From: Mameliella sp. CS4
GTDB lineage: Bacteria > Pseudomonadota > Alphaproteobacteria > Rhodobacterales > Rhodobacteraceae
DNA: 64,000 nucleotides
Assembly: GCF_019392335.1 (NCBI RefSeq)
Contig: NZ_JAHXRQ010000016.1
Location: forward strand, 1-64,000
Direction: 5' to 3'
Below, piece after piece: positions 50,159 to 59,807 of this stretch. Under the pieces are notes generated by a model that did no database searches, had not been told where the DNA came from, and worked only from the letters and a program-made list of their open reading frames with translations. Within the stretch, counting starts at the first letter, position 1. Each line of letters opens with the position of its first letter. Position numbers and translations under genes: made by a program.

Positions 50159-52330
50159 TTAGCCGCGCCGGGGCGGCTCGTTGCCGCCAGCGCCCTTGCG
50201 GGGCTTGCCCGGACCTTTGCGGGCGGCGCCGGGCCGGGGTTTGCCCGGTTTGCCAGCCGCGCCCGGAGGCGTGAACCGCTTGGATGTGTCCGAGGCCTGC
50301 GCCTTGGGCGCTGCGGGTTTGCGCGGACCGCCGTCGGGCTTGGCGCCGCGCCCTTTCGGGCCCGCCCCTGCCCCACCCGGTTTGCCGAAGGGCTTGCCGC
50401 CCGGCTTTCCGGTGGGTTTTCCGCCGGGTTTGCCCTCGGGCTTGCCTGCGTATTTGGCCTTGGGCTTGCCGGGACCGTCCTTGCCTGCGGACGGTTTGCC
50501 CGGGCGCCGCTCCCTGTGCGCCTCACCATCTGGCCGTTTCGGCTTGCGTTCAACAGGGGCCTCGGCGGCAATGGGCGCGGGCGCCTCGGCCTTGGGGGCC
50601 ACAGGCGCCTCGGCCTTGGGGTCCGAGCGCGGCGTGCTCCGCGGACGGTCGTCCGGCCGGGCCGGTTTCTTGTGGCCTTGCGGACGGTCGGGCTTGCGCC
50701 CGGTCGGGGCAGGTTTGCGCGGCGCTGCGGCGAAATCCGGCGCGCTGTCCAATTGTCGCGCCGTCACACCCTCCTGCAGTTCCGCCCCTTCGCCAATCGC
50801 GGCGAGGAACCCCGGAACGCTGGCCTCGGCCAGTTCGACAAAGCTTTCCGACTGCTGAATCCGGATCGCGCCGATGGCGTCCTTGTCGAGGTTGCCCACA
50901 CGGCACAAGAGCGGCAACAGCCAGCGCGGCTCTGCCCGGTCTCCGCGCCCGACCGAAAGCGCGAACCAGACACTGGGACCGAAGGGTTTGCGTTCCTTGC
51001 GCTCGGGGCGCACGTCGGGGTCTGCCAGATCCTCGGGCGCGGACAGCCGCGCGCGGTGCAGCGCCAGATAAGCGGCGGCGATTTTTTCCGGACCGTAGAG
51101 CTCCAGCAACCGGGCGGCGAAATCCTCCTGCTCGGGCGTGGTTTCCGCCTCCCAGACGGGATCGGCCAGCAGGCGTTCCTCGTCCTTGCGCAGGATATCA
51201 TCAGCAGAGGGTGCCAGGATCCAGTCCGCCTCGATCTTGGCGAATTTCAGCAGGCGCTCGGCCTTCTTGGTCACTTTCGGCGGGACGATCAGGGCGGAAA
51301 TGCCCTTGCGCCCGGCGCGGCCCGTACGACCGGAGCGGTGCAGCAGACCCTCGGCGTTCGAGGGCAGCTCGGCATGAATCACCAGTTCAAGCATGGGCAG
51401 GTCGATGCCGCGCGCTGCCACGTCGGTCGCCACACAAACCCGCGCACGCCCGTCCCGCATGGCCTGCAGCGCATGCGTGCGCTCGTTCTGGCTCAACTCG
51501 CCAGACAGGGCTACGACGGAAAAGCCCCGGTTCGTCAACCTCGCGGTCAGCCGGTTCACCATCGCGCGCGTATTGGCAAAGACAATGGCGTTCTGCGCAT
51601 CGTGAAAGCGCAGCAGGTTGATGATCGCGTTTTCCGCGTCCTGCTGGGCCACGCGCAGCGCCTGATAGGCGATGTCGGCGTGCTGGGTGTCGCCGGTCAG
51701 CGTGGTGACCCGGACGGCGTCCCGCTGATATTGCTGGGCCAGCTTGGCGATCATCTGCGGCACCGTGGCCGAGAAAAGCAGCGTGCGCTTGTCCTCGGGC
51801 GCCTCACCCAGCATGAATTCCAGATCCTCGCGGAACCCGAGGTCCAGCATCTCGTCCGCCTCGTCCAGCACGATGGCGCGCAGGCTGCCCAGATCCAGCG
51901 AGCCCCGCTGGATGTGGTCGCGCAGACGCCCCGGTGTTCCGACGACGATATGGGTGCCCCGTTCCAGCGCCCGGCGTTCGTCGCGCATGTCCATGCCGCC
52001 GATGCAGGTTGTCACCCGCGCGCCCGCCTTGGCATAGAGCCAACCCAGTTCGCGCATCACCTGCAGCGCCAGTTCGCGCGTGGGGGCGACGATCAGGGCC
52101 AGGGGTTCCGCTGCCGGTTCCATCTTCTCGGCCTCGCCCAACAGGGTCGGTGCAATGGCAAGGCCAAAGCCCACCGTCTTGCCCGATCCGGTCTGGGCCG
52201 ACACCAACAGGTCCTTGTCCTGGAGGTCGGGATTGGTGACCGCCTCTTGGACGGCGGTCAAAGTTTCGTAGCCGCGCTCGGACAGCGCATCGGCGAGGGC
52301 CTGGATCATGTTTGAAATCAGTCTGGACAT
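50159..52330 (-). CDS. DEAD-box ATP-dependent RNA helicase (DeaD/DbpA-like)
   Basis: 723 residues. Helicase motifs in order: Q-motif region LTAVQEAV, I AQTGSGKT (Lys51), Ia APTRELA, II DEAD, III SAT, V ATDVAARGIDLP and VI HRSGRTGRAGRKG. A DbpA-type RNA-binding domain follows at about 440-540. From about 550 the tail is low-complexity, rich in Lys, Pro and Gly with GKPxGKPGGKP repeats. It probably remodels structured RNA in ribosome assembly or cold adaptation. It is convergent with the GNAT gene, only four bases apart. Confidence 0.94.
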   Translation of the reverse strand: MSRLISNMIQALADALSERGYETLTAVQEAVTNPDLQDKDLLVSAQTGSGKTVGFGLAIAPTLLGEAEKMEPAAEPLALIVAPTRELALQVMRELGWLYAKAGARVTTCIGGMDMRDERRALERGTHIVVGTPGRLRDHIQRGSLDLGSLRAIVLDEADEMLDLGFREDLEFMLGEAPEDKRTLLFSATVPQMIAKLAQQYQRDAVRVTTLTGDTQHADIAYQALRVAQQDAENAIINLLRFHDAQNAIVFANTRAMVNRLTARLTNRGFSVVALSGELSQNERTHALQAMRDGRARVCVATDVAARGIDLPMLELVIHAELPSNAEGLLHRSGRTGRAGRKGISALIVPPKVTKKAERLLKFAKIEADWILAPSADDILRKDEERLLADPVWEAETTPEQEDFAARLLELYGPEKIAAAYLALHRARLSAPEDLADPDVRPERKERKPFGPSVWFALSVGRGDRAEPRWLLPLLCRVGNLDKDAIGAIRIQQSESFVELAEASVPGFLAAIGEGAELQEGVTARQLDSAPDFAAAPRKPAPTGRKPDRPQGHKKPARPDDRPRSTPRSDPKAEAPVAPKAEAPAPIAAEAPVERKPKRPDGEAHRERRPGKPSAGKDGPGKPKAKYAGKPEGKPGGKPTGKPGGKPFGKPGGAGAGPKGRGAKPDGGPRKPAAPKAQASDTSKRFTPPGAAGKPGKPRPGAARKGPGKPRKGAGGNEPPRRG

Positions 52331-52447
52331 TTAGGGCGCAGGTGCGCGGTCAGCCCGTGCCGACCGGCAAAGGCAAGCCCAGCCCATTATACCCTAGCGG
52401 AGCCGCTGTATACCTCTAATCTCGCAGATTGGTTTCCGAAACCCCGA

Positions 52448-52909
52448 TCAGTCCGCCCCGGCAATCAGAAGGATGCCATGCGCCACCAGCGCGGGCCGCT
52501 CCTGTCCGCGGATCTCGAAGGTGGACTTCAGCTCGACCCGGACAGCGCCGTCGCGCGGGTCCGCGGCAATCACCTCCTGCCGCAGCCGTACGAATGCGCC
52601 ACGGGGCACAGGCGCGGTAAAGCGCACCTTTTCATACCCATAATTCAGCCCCGCGCCGCGCCGTTCGATGCGAAACAACTGCCGCTGCAGCCGTGGCGCC
52701 AACGCCAGCAAGAACAGCCCGTGCGCAATGGTGCGCCCATCGGGTTGTTCTGCGGCGGCACGGTCGGTGTCGACGTGGATCCAATGGTCGTCGCCGGTCA
52801 ACTCTGCGAAGGCGTCGATCTTGTCCTGCGTGATCTCCACCCAGTCCGTGGCCCCCAGGCTGGCGCCGCGACGGGCCACGAAATCCATAGGTGTTTGCAG
52901 GATCAGCAT
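52448..52909 (-). CDS. MaoC-like (R)-specific enoyl-CoA hydratase
   Basis: 153 residues with a hot-dog fold. The hydratase motif FAELTGDDHWIHVD gives Asp40 and His45 at the spacing used by PhaJ. It should hydrate trans-2-enoyl-CoA. It is divergent from the CoA-transferase/acyl-CoA dehydrogenase cluster and could act on the enoyl-CoA made there. Confidence 0.9.
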   Translation of the reverse strand: MLILQTPMDFVARRGASLGATDWVEITQDKIDAFAELTGDDHWIHVDTDRAAAEQPDGRTIAHGLFLLALAPRLQRQLFRIERRGAGLNYGYEKVRFTAPVPRGAFVRLRQEVIAADPRDGAVRVELKSTFEIRGQERPALVAHGILLIAGAD

Positions 52910-52929
52910 CTCTTTCCTCCAGACTGGCA

Positions 52930-52975
52930 GACCGGTCGGCCCACATTTGAATCATAAATATATTTTATAACTTGC
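52930..52975. promoter_or_regulatory. Divergent control region of MaoC and the CoA-transferase operon
   Basis: The palindrome GACCGGTC (52930-52937) is followed by an AT-rich near-palindrome ATAAATATATTTTAT at about 52953-52967. They are the only strong signals in the 124 bases between the two genes and could be a TetR- or GntR-type operator and a promoter. No regulator for this cluster is in the window. Confidence 0.35.
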
Positions 52976-53033
52976 ACAACCGACCTGATCCCAAGAAGAT
53001 GCGCCGCAAAGTGACGTGTTTTGGAGGGACAGG

Positions 53034-54257
53034 ATGCCCGGGGCTTTGAATCACCTGAAGGTGCTGGATTTCAGTCGCGTCTTCGCGGGACCGTGGGCCG
53101 CGCAGATGCTGGCCGATTTCGGCGCCGATGTCGTGAAGGTCGAGCATGTGAAAGGCGGCGATGACGTGCGCCGCATGGGCGTGCCGCACCTTGGCGCAGA
53201 CGGGAACCCCACCGGAGAGACCTCGTCCTTTCTGGCCATGAACCGGGGCAAACGCTCGCTCGCGCTGGACCTGTCGAAACCCGAGGGGCAGGACATCGCG
53301 CGCCACCTGGTCGCCGAGGCGGACGTGCTGATCGAGAATTTCAAGACTGGCACGCTGGCGCGGTTCGGGCTGGACTACCAGGAAGTGGCCAAGCTGAACC
53401 CCCGGCTGGTCTATTGCTCGATCACCGGCTTCGGCCAGACCGGCCCGATGAAGCACCTGCCGGGCTACGACCCGATCTTTCAGGCCATGAGCGGGTTGCT
53501 CAGCATGACCGGCATTCCCGATGACCAGCCCGGCGCCGGGCCGGCGCTGGTGGGCTACTCGATCTCGGATATCACCGCCGGACAATACGCGGTGTCCGCC
53601 ATCCTGGCGGCGCTGAACCATCGCGACGCGGTGTCCGGTGAGGGACAGTTCATCGACATCGCCTTGCTGGACACGCAGATCCACGCGGCCTCGCACATGG
53701 CGATGAACTACCTGTCCTCTGGGCGCCTGCCCCGGCGCAACGGCACCGCCTCGCAGATCACCTGCCCCTGGCAGGCCTTCGACTGTGCCGACCGCCCGAT
53801 CATGATCGCCATCGGCAACAATGCACAATTCGCCCGTTTCGCAGACTACCTGGGCTTGCAGGGGCTGGCGCAGGACAACCGCTATGCCACCAACCTTTCC
53901 CGGGTGCAGAACGCCGACACCCTGATCCCGCAGATCGCTGCCAAGCTGGCAGGGAAGCAGGCCGACGCCTGCTATGCCGAGCTTGAGGCCATCGGCATTC
54001 CCGCCGGGCCGCTCAACAGCTTTGACGACGTCTTTCGCATGGAACAGGTGCAAGAGCGCGGCCTGTTGAAGGAAATGCAGCACAGCAGCGCGGGTCCCAT
54101 CCGCTACGTGACCAACCCGGTGAAATTCTCGGGGCTGGAGGCGGGCACCGATATGCCGCCGCCGTGCTTTGCCGAACACACCGACGCGGTTCTGACCGGG
54201 CTGGGGCTGGACGCAGAGCAGATCGCGGCCCTGCGGGACGCGGGCATCGTGAAGTGA
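53034..54257 (+). CDS. Class III (CaiB/BaiF) CoA-transferase
   Basis: 407 residues. The N-terminal signature is LKVLDFSRVFAGPWAAQMLA; the catalytic Asp179 is in SISDITAG, aligned with Asp169 of formyl-CoA transferase. A strong GGAGGG precedes ATG 53034. It should move CoA from a donor ester to a carboxylic acid, activating the pathway substrate. A paralogue lies at 60622-61815. It heads the plus-strand cluster that ends at 63838 or beyond. Confidence 0.92.
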   Translation: MPGALNHLKVLDFSRVFAGPWAAQMLADFGADVVKVEHVKGGDDVRRMGVPHLGADGNPTGETSSFLAMNRGKRSLALDLSKPEGQDIARHLVAEADVLIENFKTGTLARFGLDYQEVAKLNPRLVYCSITGFGQTGPMKHLPGYDPIFQAMSGLLSMTGIPDDQPGAGPALVGYSISDITAGQYAVSAILAALNHRDAVSGEGQFIDIALLDTQIHAASHMAMNYLSSGRLPRRNGTASQITCPWQAFDCADRPIMIAIGNNAQFARFADYLGLQGLAQDNRYATNLSRVQNADTLIPQIAAKLAGKQADACYAELEAIGIPAGPLNSFDDVFRMEQVQERGLLKEMQHSSAGPIRYVTNPVKFSGLEAGTDMPPPCFAEHTDAVLTGLGLDAEQIAALRDAGIVK

Positions 54258-54268
54258 AGGAGACCGGC

Positions 54269-55333
54269 ATGGACGCAAGCATGAACGAGGACTGGCAAGA
54301 CAACGCGCGCATGATCGTCGAAAGCGCGCGCGCCGTGGTGCCTGCCGACGGCGCGCTGAGCCGGGTCCGCAAGGCGCGGTTCAACGGTCTGGGTTTTGAC
54401 CCCAAGGTGATGCAGCAGGCGGCCGAGCTGGGCTGGCCGCTGATGTGGATCGGTGAAGAGGCGGGCGGACTGGGCCTTGGCCTGCGCGAGACCTGCGCCC
54501 TGATGGAGGTGCTGGGTCGCGGGCTGGTGCCCGAACCGGTGCTGTCCACGATGATGGCCGGCGCGCTCTTGCAAGAGGCGCTGCCCGAAACCGTCATGAC
54601 CGGCGAGGCGGTGATCCTGACCGCATGGCAGGACGCCACCGGCGCGCTGACCTGGCAGGGCGGCGCCGAGGCCGGACATTTGACCGGACCCAAGGTCAAC
54701 CTGCGCGGCGCCGCAGGGGCCGATCTCTTTGCCATCGTCACCGGCGCGGGCCTTGCCATTGTGCCCCGCTCGGCCGAGGGCCTGACCATCGAAACGGCGG
54801 AGACGCTGGACGGCGGCACGATGGACCGTCTGCACATGACCGGCGTTGCGGCGGACTTCTTGCCCTGCACCCAGGTCGATACCGTCCTGCAGGACGCCAC
54901 GCTGGCCCATTCCGCCTACCTGCTGGGCCTCGCGGACCGCGCGCTGGAGATCACGCTGGATTACCTGCGCGTCCGCAAGCAGTTCGACCGTCCCATCGGC
55001 AGCTTCCAGGCGCTTCAGCACCGGGCAACCGAAATGAAGATCCAGCTGGAACTGACCCGTGCCGCGATTGCCGCCACCGCGCGGCGGTTCGACACCGGGG
55101 CGGACGTCGCCACCCGCGCCGCCGGGGCCGCCCGCTGCAAGCTGCGCGCGGCAGACCTCGCCATGCTGGTGTCGCGCGAGGCGGTACAGATGCACGGCGC
55201 AATGGGCATCACCGACGAGGCGGACATCGGCCTCTTTGTTCGCAAGGCCATGACAGAGGCCAATCTTTTCGGCAGCCCGCGCCAACAGCGCCGCCTGCTT
55301 GCCACCCGGCTGGACCAGGAGGAGGCCGCATGA
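54269..55333 (+). CDS. Acyl-CoA dehydrogenase family protein, smaller subunit
   Basis: 354 residues with the helical N-terminal domain, a shortened middle domain and the C-terminal helical domain (LRVRKQFDRPIGSFQALQH, REAVQMHGAMGITDEADIGL). The C-terminal position that holds the base in medium-chain enzymes reads FGSPRQQRR and has no Glu. With the next gene, which overlaps by four bases, it probably forms a heteromeric enzyme in which this subunit is not the one carrying the base. Confidence 0.9.
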   Translation: MDASMNEDWQDNARMIVESARAVVPADGALSRVRKARFNGLGFDPKVMQQAAELGWPLMWIGEEAGGLGLGLRETCALMEVLGRGLVPEPVLSTMMAGALLQEALPETVMTGEAVILTAWQDATGALTWQGGAEAGHLTGPKVNLRGAAGADLFAIVTGAGLAIVPRSAEGLTIETAETLDGGTMDRLHMTGVAADFLPCTQVDTVLQDATLAHSAYLLGLADRALEITLDYLRVRKQFDRPIGSFQALQHRATEMKIQLELTRAAIAATARRFDTGADVATRAAGAARCKLRAADLAMLVSREAVQMHGAMGITDEADIGLFVRKAMTEANLFGSPRQQRRLLATRLDQEEAA

Positions 55334-56484
55334 CCACCCTGCCCGACTACAACGCCATGAGCGATGCGGAGTTTCGCCAGACCGTGCGCGCCTTTGTCGA
55401 AACCAACTATCCGGACATCCCGCGCTATTCGCTCAGCCGCCTGCATTGGGACGAGGTGAAACCCTGGTACATGGTCCTGTCGGAAAACGGCTGGATCTGT
55501 CCCACCTGGCCGCGCGACCACGGCGGCATGGGCCTGAACGCGGGCAAGCATTTGATCCTGATCGAGGAATTCGAACGCTACGGCGCCGCCCGGGTCAATG
55601 ACATCGGCCCGGTCATGCTGGGGCCCCTGTTGCTGAAACACGGGACCGAGGCGCAGAAGGCGCATTTCCTGCCCCGGATCCTCTCTGGCGAAGACGTCTG
55701 GGCGCAGGGCTATTCCGAACCCGGCGCCGGGTCCGACCTGGCGGCGGTGCGCTGCGAAGCGGTGCTGGATGGCGGGGAATGGGTCATCAACGGGCAAAAA
55801 ACCTGGTGCACGCTGGGCATGGATGCCAACTGGATCTTCATTCTCGCCCGCACCGACAAGACCGTGAAGAAACAGGCGGGGATCAGCTTTCTGCTGGTGC
55901 CGATGGATGCCAGGGGCGTGACCATCCGCAACATCGAGAACCTGGAGCTTGAGGCAGAGTTCTGCGAGGTCTTTTTCGATGACGTGCGTGTCCCCGCGGA
56001 TCACATCGTGGGCCGTATCAATGACGGCTGGTCGGTGGCCAAGGCGCTGTTGGGGCACGAACGGGTCTTTATCGGGGCGCCGCGCCTGTCCGCCGCCGCC
56101 CTGTCGCGGCTGAAACGCATCGCCCAGCACTCGGGCATCTGGGACGACCCTGTGTTTCGGGATCGTTACGTCGCGCTGCAATGCGACGTACTGGACCTCA
56201 GCGACCTCTTTGAGACCTATGTCGACCGTTTGCGTGACGGGCGTGAGATCGGCGCTGACGTGGCCATGCTCAAGATCTTCCAGAGCGAGCTTTACCAGCG
56301 CATCTCCGAACTGATGATGCAGGTGGCCGAAGAGGACGCGGGCCTGCGCCACGCCCCGGAAGACGTCCGCCAGTTGCACGCGGCGGCCACCTATCTCTCG
56401 GCCCGCCCGACAACGATTTTCGGCGGTTCGACAGAAATCATGCGCAACGTTCTGGCCAAGGCGGTGCTGGACCTGCCAGCGTAA
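55330..56484 (+). CDS. Acyl-CoA dehydrogenase, catalytic-type subunit
   Basis: 384 residues. The FAD/substrate motif is GYSEPGAGSDLAAV and the C-terminal FGGSTEIMRN lacks the Glu of the EGT motif. Glu244 in GHERVF falls where isovaleryl- and long-chain acyl-CoA dehydrogenases place their catalytic base. It should introduce an alpha-beta double bond in a CoA ester, with ETF as acceptor. Paired with the preceding gene, recalling PimCD and steroid ChsE-type heteromers. Confidence 0.92.
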   Translation: MTTLPDYNAMSDAEFRQTVRAFVETNYPDIPRYSLSRLHWDEVKPWYMVLSENGWICPTWPRDHGGMGLNAGKHLILIEEFERYGAARVNDIGPVMLGPLLLKHGTEAQKAHFLPRILSGEDVWAQGYSEPGAGSDLAAVRCEAVLDGGEWVINGQKTWCTLGMDANWIFILARTDKTVKKQAGISFLLVPMDARGVTIRNIENLELEAEFCEVFFDDVRVPADHIVGRINDGWSVAKALLGHERVFIGAPRLSAAALSRLKRIAQHSGIWDDPVFRDRYVALQCDVLDLSDLFETYVDRLRDGREIGADVAMLKIFQSELYQRISELMMQVAEEDAGLRHAPEDVRQLHAAATYLSARPTTIFGGSTEIMRNVLAKAVLDLPA

Positions 56485-56505
56485 AAAAGACAATAACCTA
56501 TAAGT

Positions 56506-56534
56506 TTGACTTTTTATCGCTAAACCACTAGCGT
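56506..56534 (+). promoter_or_regulatory. Possible promoter of the TAXI-TRAP genes
   Basis: TTGACT (56506-56511) is separated by 17 bases from TAGCGT (56529-56534) in an AT-rich stretch after the acyl-CoA dehydrogenase stop. The -35 is good and the -10 weak. It would allow the transporter to be made independently of the upstream enzymes. Confidence 0.35.
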
Positions 56535-56600
56535 CGATCAAAATTGAAATGGGGCCAAGACCCCCGGATTCGGACCGACCAAGCAACAGGAGGAGTTACG

Positions 56601-57731
56601 TTGCTGTATTCCAAGATCATCCGCGGGGCCGCCATCGCCGCCCTTGGCCTTGCCGCGCAGACCGCCCTTGCCCAGGACGTGACCCTGCCGCGCGCAATGG
56701 TCTGGACGTCCTATGACCTCGGCTCGACCGGCTATGCCGAAGCCTCGGCAATGGCCGATGCGCTGGACAAGAAATACGGCACCACCGTGCGCCTGACGCC
56801 CTCGGGCACGGCCATCGGGCGGATGCTGCCGCTGGCCCGTGGCCGGGCGACCTTTGGCTTCATGGGCAACGAGATTTTCTTTGCCTCCGAGGCCGGCTTC
56901 GAATTCGCCGCCGCCGACTGGGGGCCACAGGACGTGCGTGTCCTGCTGGGCCGTCCCGCAGCCGTGGGCCTGATCACCGGCGAAGACACCGACATCCAGT
57001 CCATCCAGGACCTGAAGGGCCGCAAGGTCGGCTTCGTGCAGGCCAGCCCTTCGACCCTGATGAACACCAAGGCCGCCCTGGCCTTTGGCGGGTTGACCGT
57101 CGATGACGTCGAAGAGGTGATCTATCCCGGTTACGGCGCAATGGTGCAAGGTTTCATCTCGGGCGAAATCGACGCCGTCCCCGTCACGCCCACCGTCTCG
57201 GCCCTGCGCGAGGCAGAGGGCGGTCGCGGCGTGCGCTGGCTGGACATGCCGGGATCGGACGCCGCGGGCTGGGACCGCGTGCGCGCCTCGTCCTCGGTGT
57301 TCTCGCCGGTGTCGATGACCGTCGGCGTCAGCATCTCGGAAGAGGATCCGGCAGACCTCTTGGGCTACCGCTATCCGCAACTGACCACCTATGCAGACAC
57401 AGACGAGGACGAGGTCTACAACTTCGTCAAGGCCCTGGACGAAAGCTTTGACCTCTACAAGGACGCCAACAAGGTGATCGACCGCTGGAACGTCGGCGAG
57501 GCCGGCACCTCTCCGGCCGGCGCGCCTTTCCACCCGGGCGCGATCAAGTACCTGCGCGAGATCGGCGTCTGGACGGCCAAGGACGACGCCTGGAACACGG
57601 CCCGCATCGCGCGCATCGAGGCCGTCAAGACAGCCTGGACCGCAGCCCGCGAAAAGGCCAACGCCGACGGTGTTTCGGACGACGACTGGCCCGACTTCTG
57701 GCAGGCCTACCGCGCCGAGGCGCTGGACTGA
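56601..57731 (+). CDS. TAXI-family TRAP transporter substrate-binding protein
   Basis: 376 residues from a TTG start at 56601, fixed by AGGAGG nine bases upstream. A signal peptide ends at AQTALAQDV. The mature domain has the TAXI pattern (TGYAEASAMADALDKKYGTT, IQDLKGRKVGFVQASPST). It binds a carboxylate or amino acid in the periplasm for the fused permease downstream. In this cluster the ligand is probably the acid later activated by the CoA-transferases. Confidence 0.92.
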   Translation: MLYSKIIRGAAIAALGLAAQTALAQDVTLPRAMVWTSYDLGSTGYAEASAMADALDKKYGTTVRLTPSGTAIGRMLPLARGRATFGFMGNEIFFASEAGFEFAAADWGPQDVRVLLGRPAAVGLITGEDTDIQSIQDLKGRKVGFVQASPSTLMNTKAALAFGGLTVDDVEEVIYPGYGAMVQGFISGEIDAVPVTPTVSALREAEGGRGVRWLDMPGSDAAGWDRVRASSSVFSPVSMTVGVSISEEDPADLLGYRYPQLTTYADTDEDEVYNFVKALDESFDLYKDANKVIDRWNVGEAGTSPAGAPFHPGAIKYLREIGVWTAKDDAWNTARIARIEAVKTAWTAAREKANADGVSDDDWPDFWQAYRAEALD

Positions 57732-57744
57732 TCCACTCTTTCGA

Positions 57745-57778
57745 CCGCGCCGTGCCGCCCGCACTCCCGGCGGCGCGG
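57745..57778 (+). other. Intercistronic stem-loop after the TAXI gene
   Basis: CCGCGCCG (57745-57752) and CGGCGCGG (57771-57778) pair perfectly with an 18-base loop, in the 108-base gap before the TRAP permease gene. Confidence 0.5.
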
Positions 57779-57839
57779 TGCGGTCCCGACGCGTGCCAGC
57801 GTGCCAGCGGCCATACCCTCCCGCCTTCCGGATATCGCC

Positions 57840-59807
57840 ATGCAGACCGACACACTCTCTCAGACGCAGGACCAGCCAAAGCCCTGGGCGCAGCCCGGTA
57901 GCAGGCTGACCGGCCCGGCCTGGTTCACTGTCCTCGTCCTGTCGACGGCGGGCCTGGCGATCATCATCAACCAGATCTTCAACCTGCAACTCTTCGGATT
58001 CCGCCCGATCAGCACGGCCTACTACTATATCATCGTGGGCCTGTTCATGCCCGTGGCCTTCCTGAACTCCCCCGCCCGCGCCGCCGATGCGAACCGCATT
58101 CGCTGGTACGACTGGCTGCTGGGCGCGGCTGTACTGGGAACCTGCCTTTATTTCGCGCTTCACGCCAACGACATCCTGACCCGCGGCTGGGAATTCGAGG
58201 CGCCCTTGCCGGTGGTCCTGATGGCGGGCCTGCTGGTGCTGCTATCGCTGGAGGCCGTGCGCCGCTGCGCGGGCCTACCGCTGTTCGTGATCTGCGCCGT
58301 TTTCGCGGCCTTCCCGCTCTATACCGGGCACATGCCGGGGTTCCTCTGGGGCGTGCAGTTGTCACTTTCGGAAACCGTTCTCAGCCATTCCCTGGGCGTT
58401 GAAAGCATCATCGGCATCCCGATCCGCGTGATCGCGGACCTGCTGATCGGCTTTATCGTCTTCGGCGTGGCGCTGACCGTTTCCGGCGGCGGCACCTTCT
58501 TCATGGATCTGGCCAGCGCCCTGATGGGCCATGCGCGCGGCGGCCCCGCCAAAGTGGCGATCTTGTCCTCCGGCTTTTTCGGCTCGCTTTCGGGCAGCGT
58601 GATTTCCAATGTCATCTCGACCGGCTCGATGACCATCCCGACGATGAAGCGCTGCGGCTATCCGGCGGCCTATGCCGGCGCGGTCGAAAGCTGTGCCTCG
58701 ACGGGTGGCGCGCTGATGCCGCCGGTCATGGGGTCGGTGGCCTTTGTCATGGCCTCCTTCATGAACGTGCCCTACGCCGAGATCATGGTCGCCGCGGCGG
58801 TGCCGGCGCTGCTGTTCTACCTAGTCCTGCTGATCCAGACGGATTGCTACGCGGCGCGCAACGGCCTGCGCGGCCTGCCCCGCGACCAGCTGCCGAGGGT
58901 CTGGGTCGTGCTGCGATCGGGCTGGGTCTTCCTGCTCAGCCTCGGTCTGCTGGTCTTCCTGTTGCTGGCCACCAATGCCGAGGCGAAATCGCCCTTCTAC
59001 ATCACCGTGCTGCTGCTGATCACCGCCCTGGTGCGCGCCCGCAAGACCGGTGTCCTGACCCCGATCCTGACCCTGCTGATCGAGACCGGGGCCACCATCG
59101 GGATGCTGGTGGGTGTTCTGGCCGGGGTCGGCATGGTCGTCGGCGCGCTGGCGATCACCGGGGTCGGCAATGCCTTCAGCCGCGAGCTGCTGCAATACGC
59201 AGGTGGCAACGTCTACCTGTTGCTGGCCTTCGGCGCGTTGACCAGCTTCATCCTGGGCATGGGGATGACGGTCTCGGCCTGCTACATCTTCCTGGCCGTG
59301 GTGCTGGCGCCCGCGCTGGTACAAGGCGGCCTGTCAGAGATGGGCAGCCACCTGTTCATCCTCTACTGGGCGATGCTCTCCTACATCACGCCTCCTGTCG
59401 CGATGGCCGCCGTTGCCGCCGCGTCCATCGCCAAGGCGCCCGCGATGCGAACCGGTATCCTGGCGATGCGGCTGGGCGCGATCCTCTTCGTGCTGCCCTT
59501 CCTCTTTGTGCTGAACCCCAGCCTGATCCTGCAAGGCGAACCGCTGGAGATCACGCTGTCGGTCTCGACCGCGATCCTGTCCATCCTGATGCTCTCGGCG
59601 GCTTCTGAACGCTACATCTACGTGCTCGGGCGCAGTGCACGTCGCTGGGAGGCGCTGGTGCTGCTGGCGGGTGGGCTCTGCCTGCTGGTGCCTGATCTGG
59701 TCACCGACCTCGTCGGACTGACGGCGCTGGCGCTGATCATGGGTTTCGGGCTGGTCAACAAACCTGCGATGGCGGCCAGCACGGCCGGCCAGAAAGGCCT
59801 CGAATGA
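57840..59807 (+). CDS. TRAP transporter fused permease (4TM-12TM)
   Basis: 655 residues from ATG 57840; a GTG at 57801 is a weaker option. The small DctQ-like part (about 30-130) is fused to the large DctM-like part. Helix-loop signatures such as SLSGSVISNVISTGSMTIP and ASTGGALMPPVMGSVAFVMA mark the substrate pathway. This fused form always pairs with a TAXI binding protein, as here. Ion-gradient-driven uptake. Confidence 0.93.
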   Translation: MQTDTLSQTQDQPKPWAQPGSRLTGPAWFTVLVLSTAGLAIIINQIFNLQLFGFRPISTAYYYIIVGLFMPVAFLNSPARAADANRIRWYDWLLGAAVLGTCLYFALHANDILTRGWEFEAPLPVVLMAGLLVLLSLEAVRRCAGLPLFVICAVFAAFPLYTGHMPGFLWGVQLSLSETVLSHSLGVESIIGIPIRVIADLLIGFIVFGVALTVSGGGTFFMDLASALMGHARGGPAKVAILSSGFFGSLSGSVISNVISTGSMTIPTMKRCGYPAAYAGAVESCASTGGALMPPVMGSVAFVMASFMNVPYAEIMVAAAVPALLFYLVLLIQTDCYAARNGLRGLPRDQLPRVWVVLRSGWVFLLSLGLLVFLLLATNAEAKSPFYITVLLLITALVRARKTGVLTPILTLLIETGATIGMLVGVLAGVGMVVGALAITGVGNAFSRELLQYAGGNVYLLLAFGALTSFILGMGMTVSACYIFLAVVLAPALVQGGLSEMGSHLFILYWAMLSYITPPVAMAAVAAASIAKAPAMRTGILAMRLGAILFVLPFLFVLNPSLILQGEPLEITLSVSTAILSILMLSAASERYIYVLGRSARRWEALVLLAGGLCLLVPDLVTDLVGLTALALIMGFGLVNKPAMAASTAGQKGLE

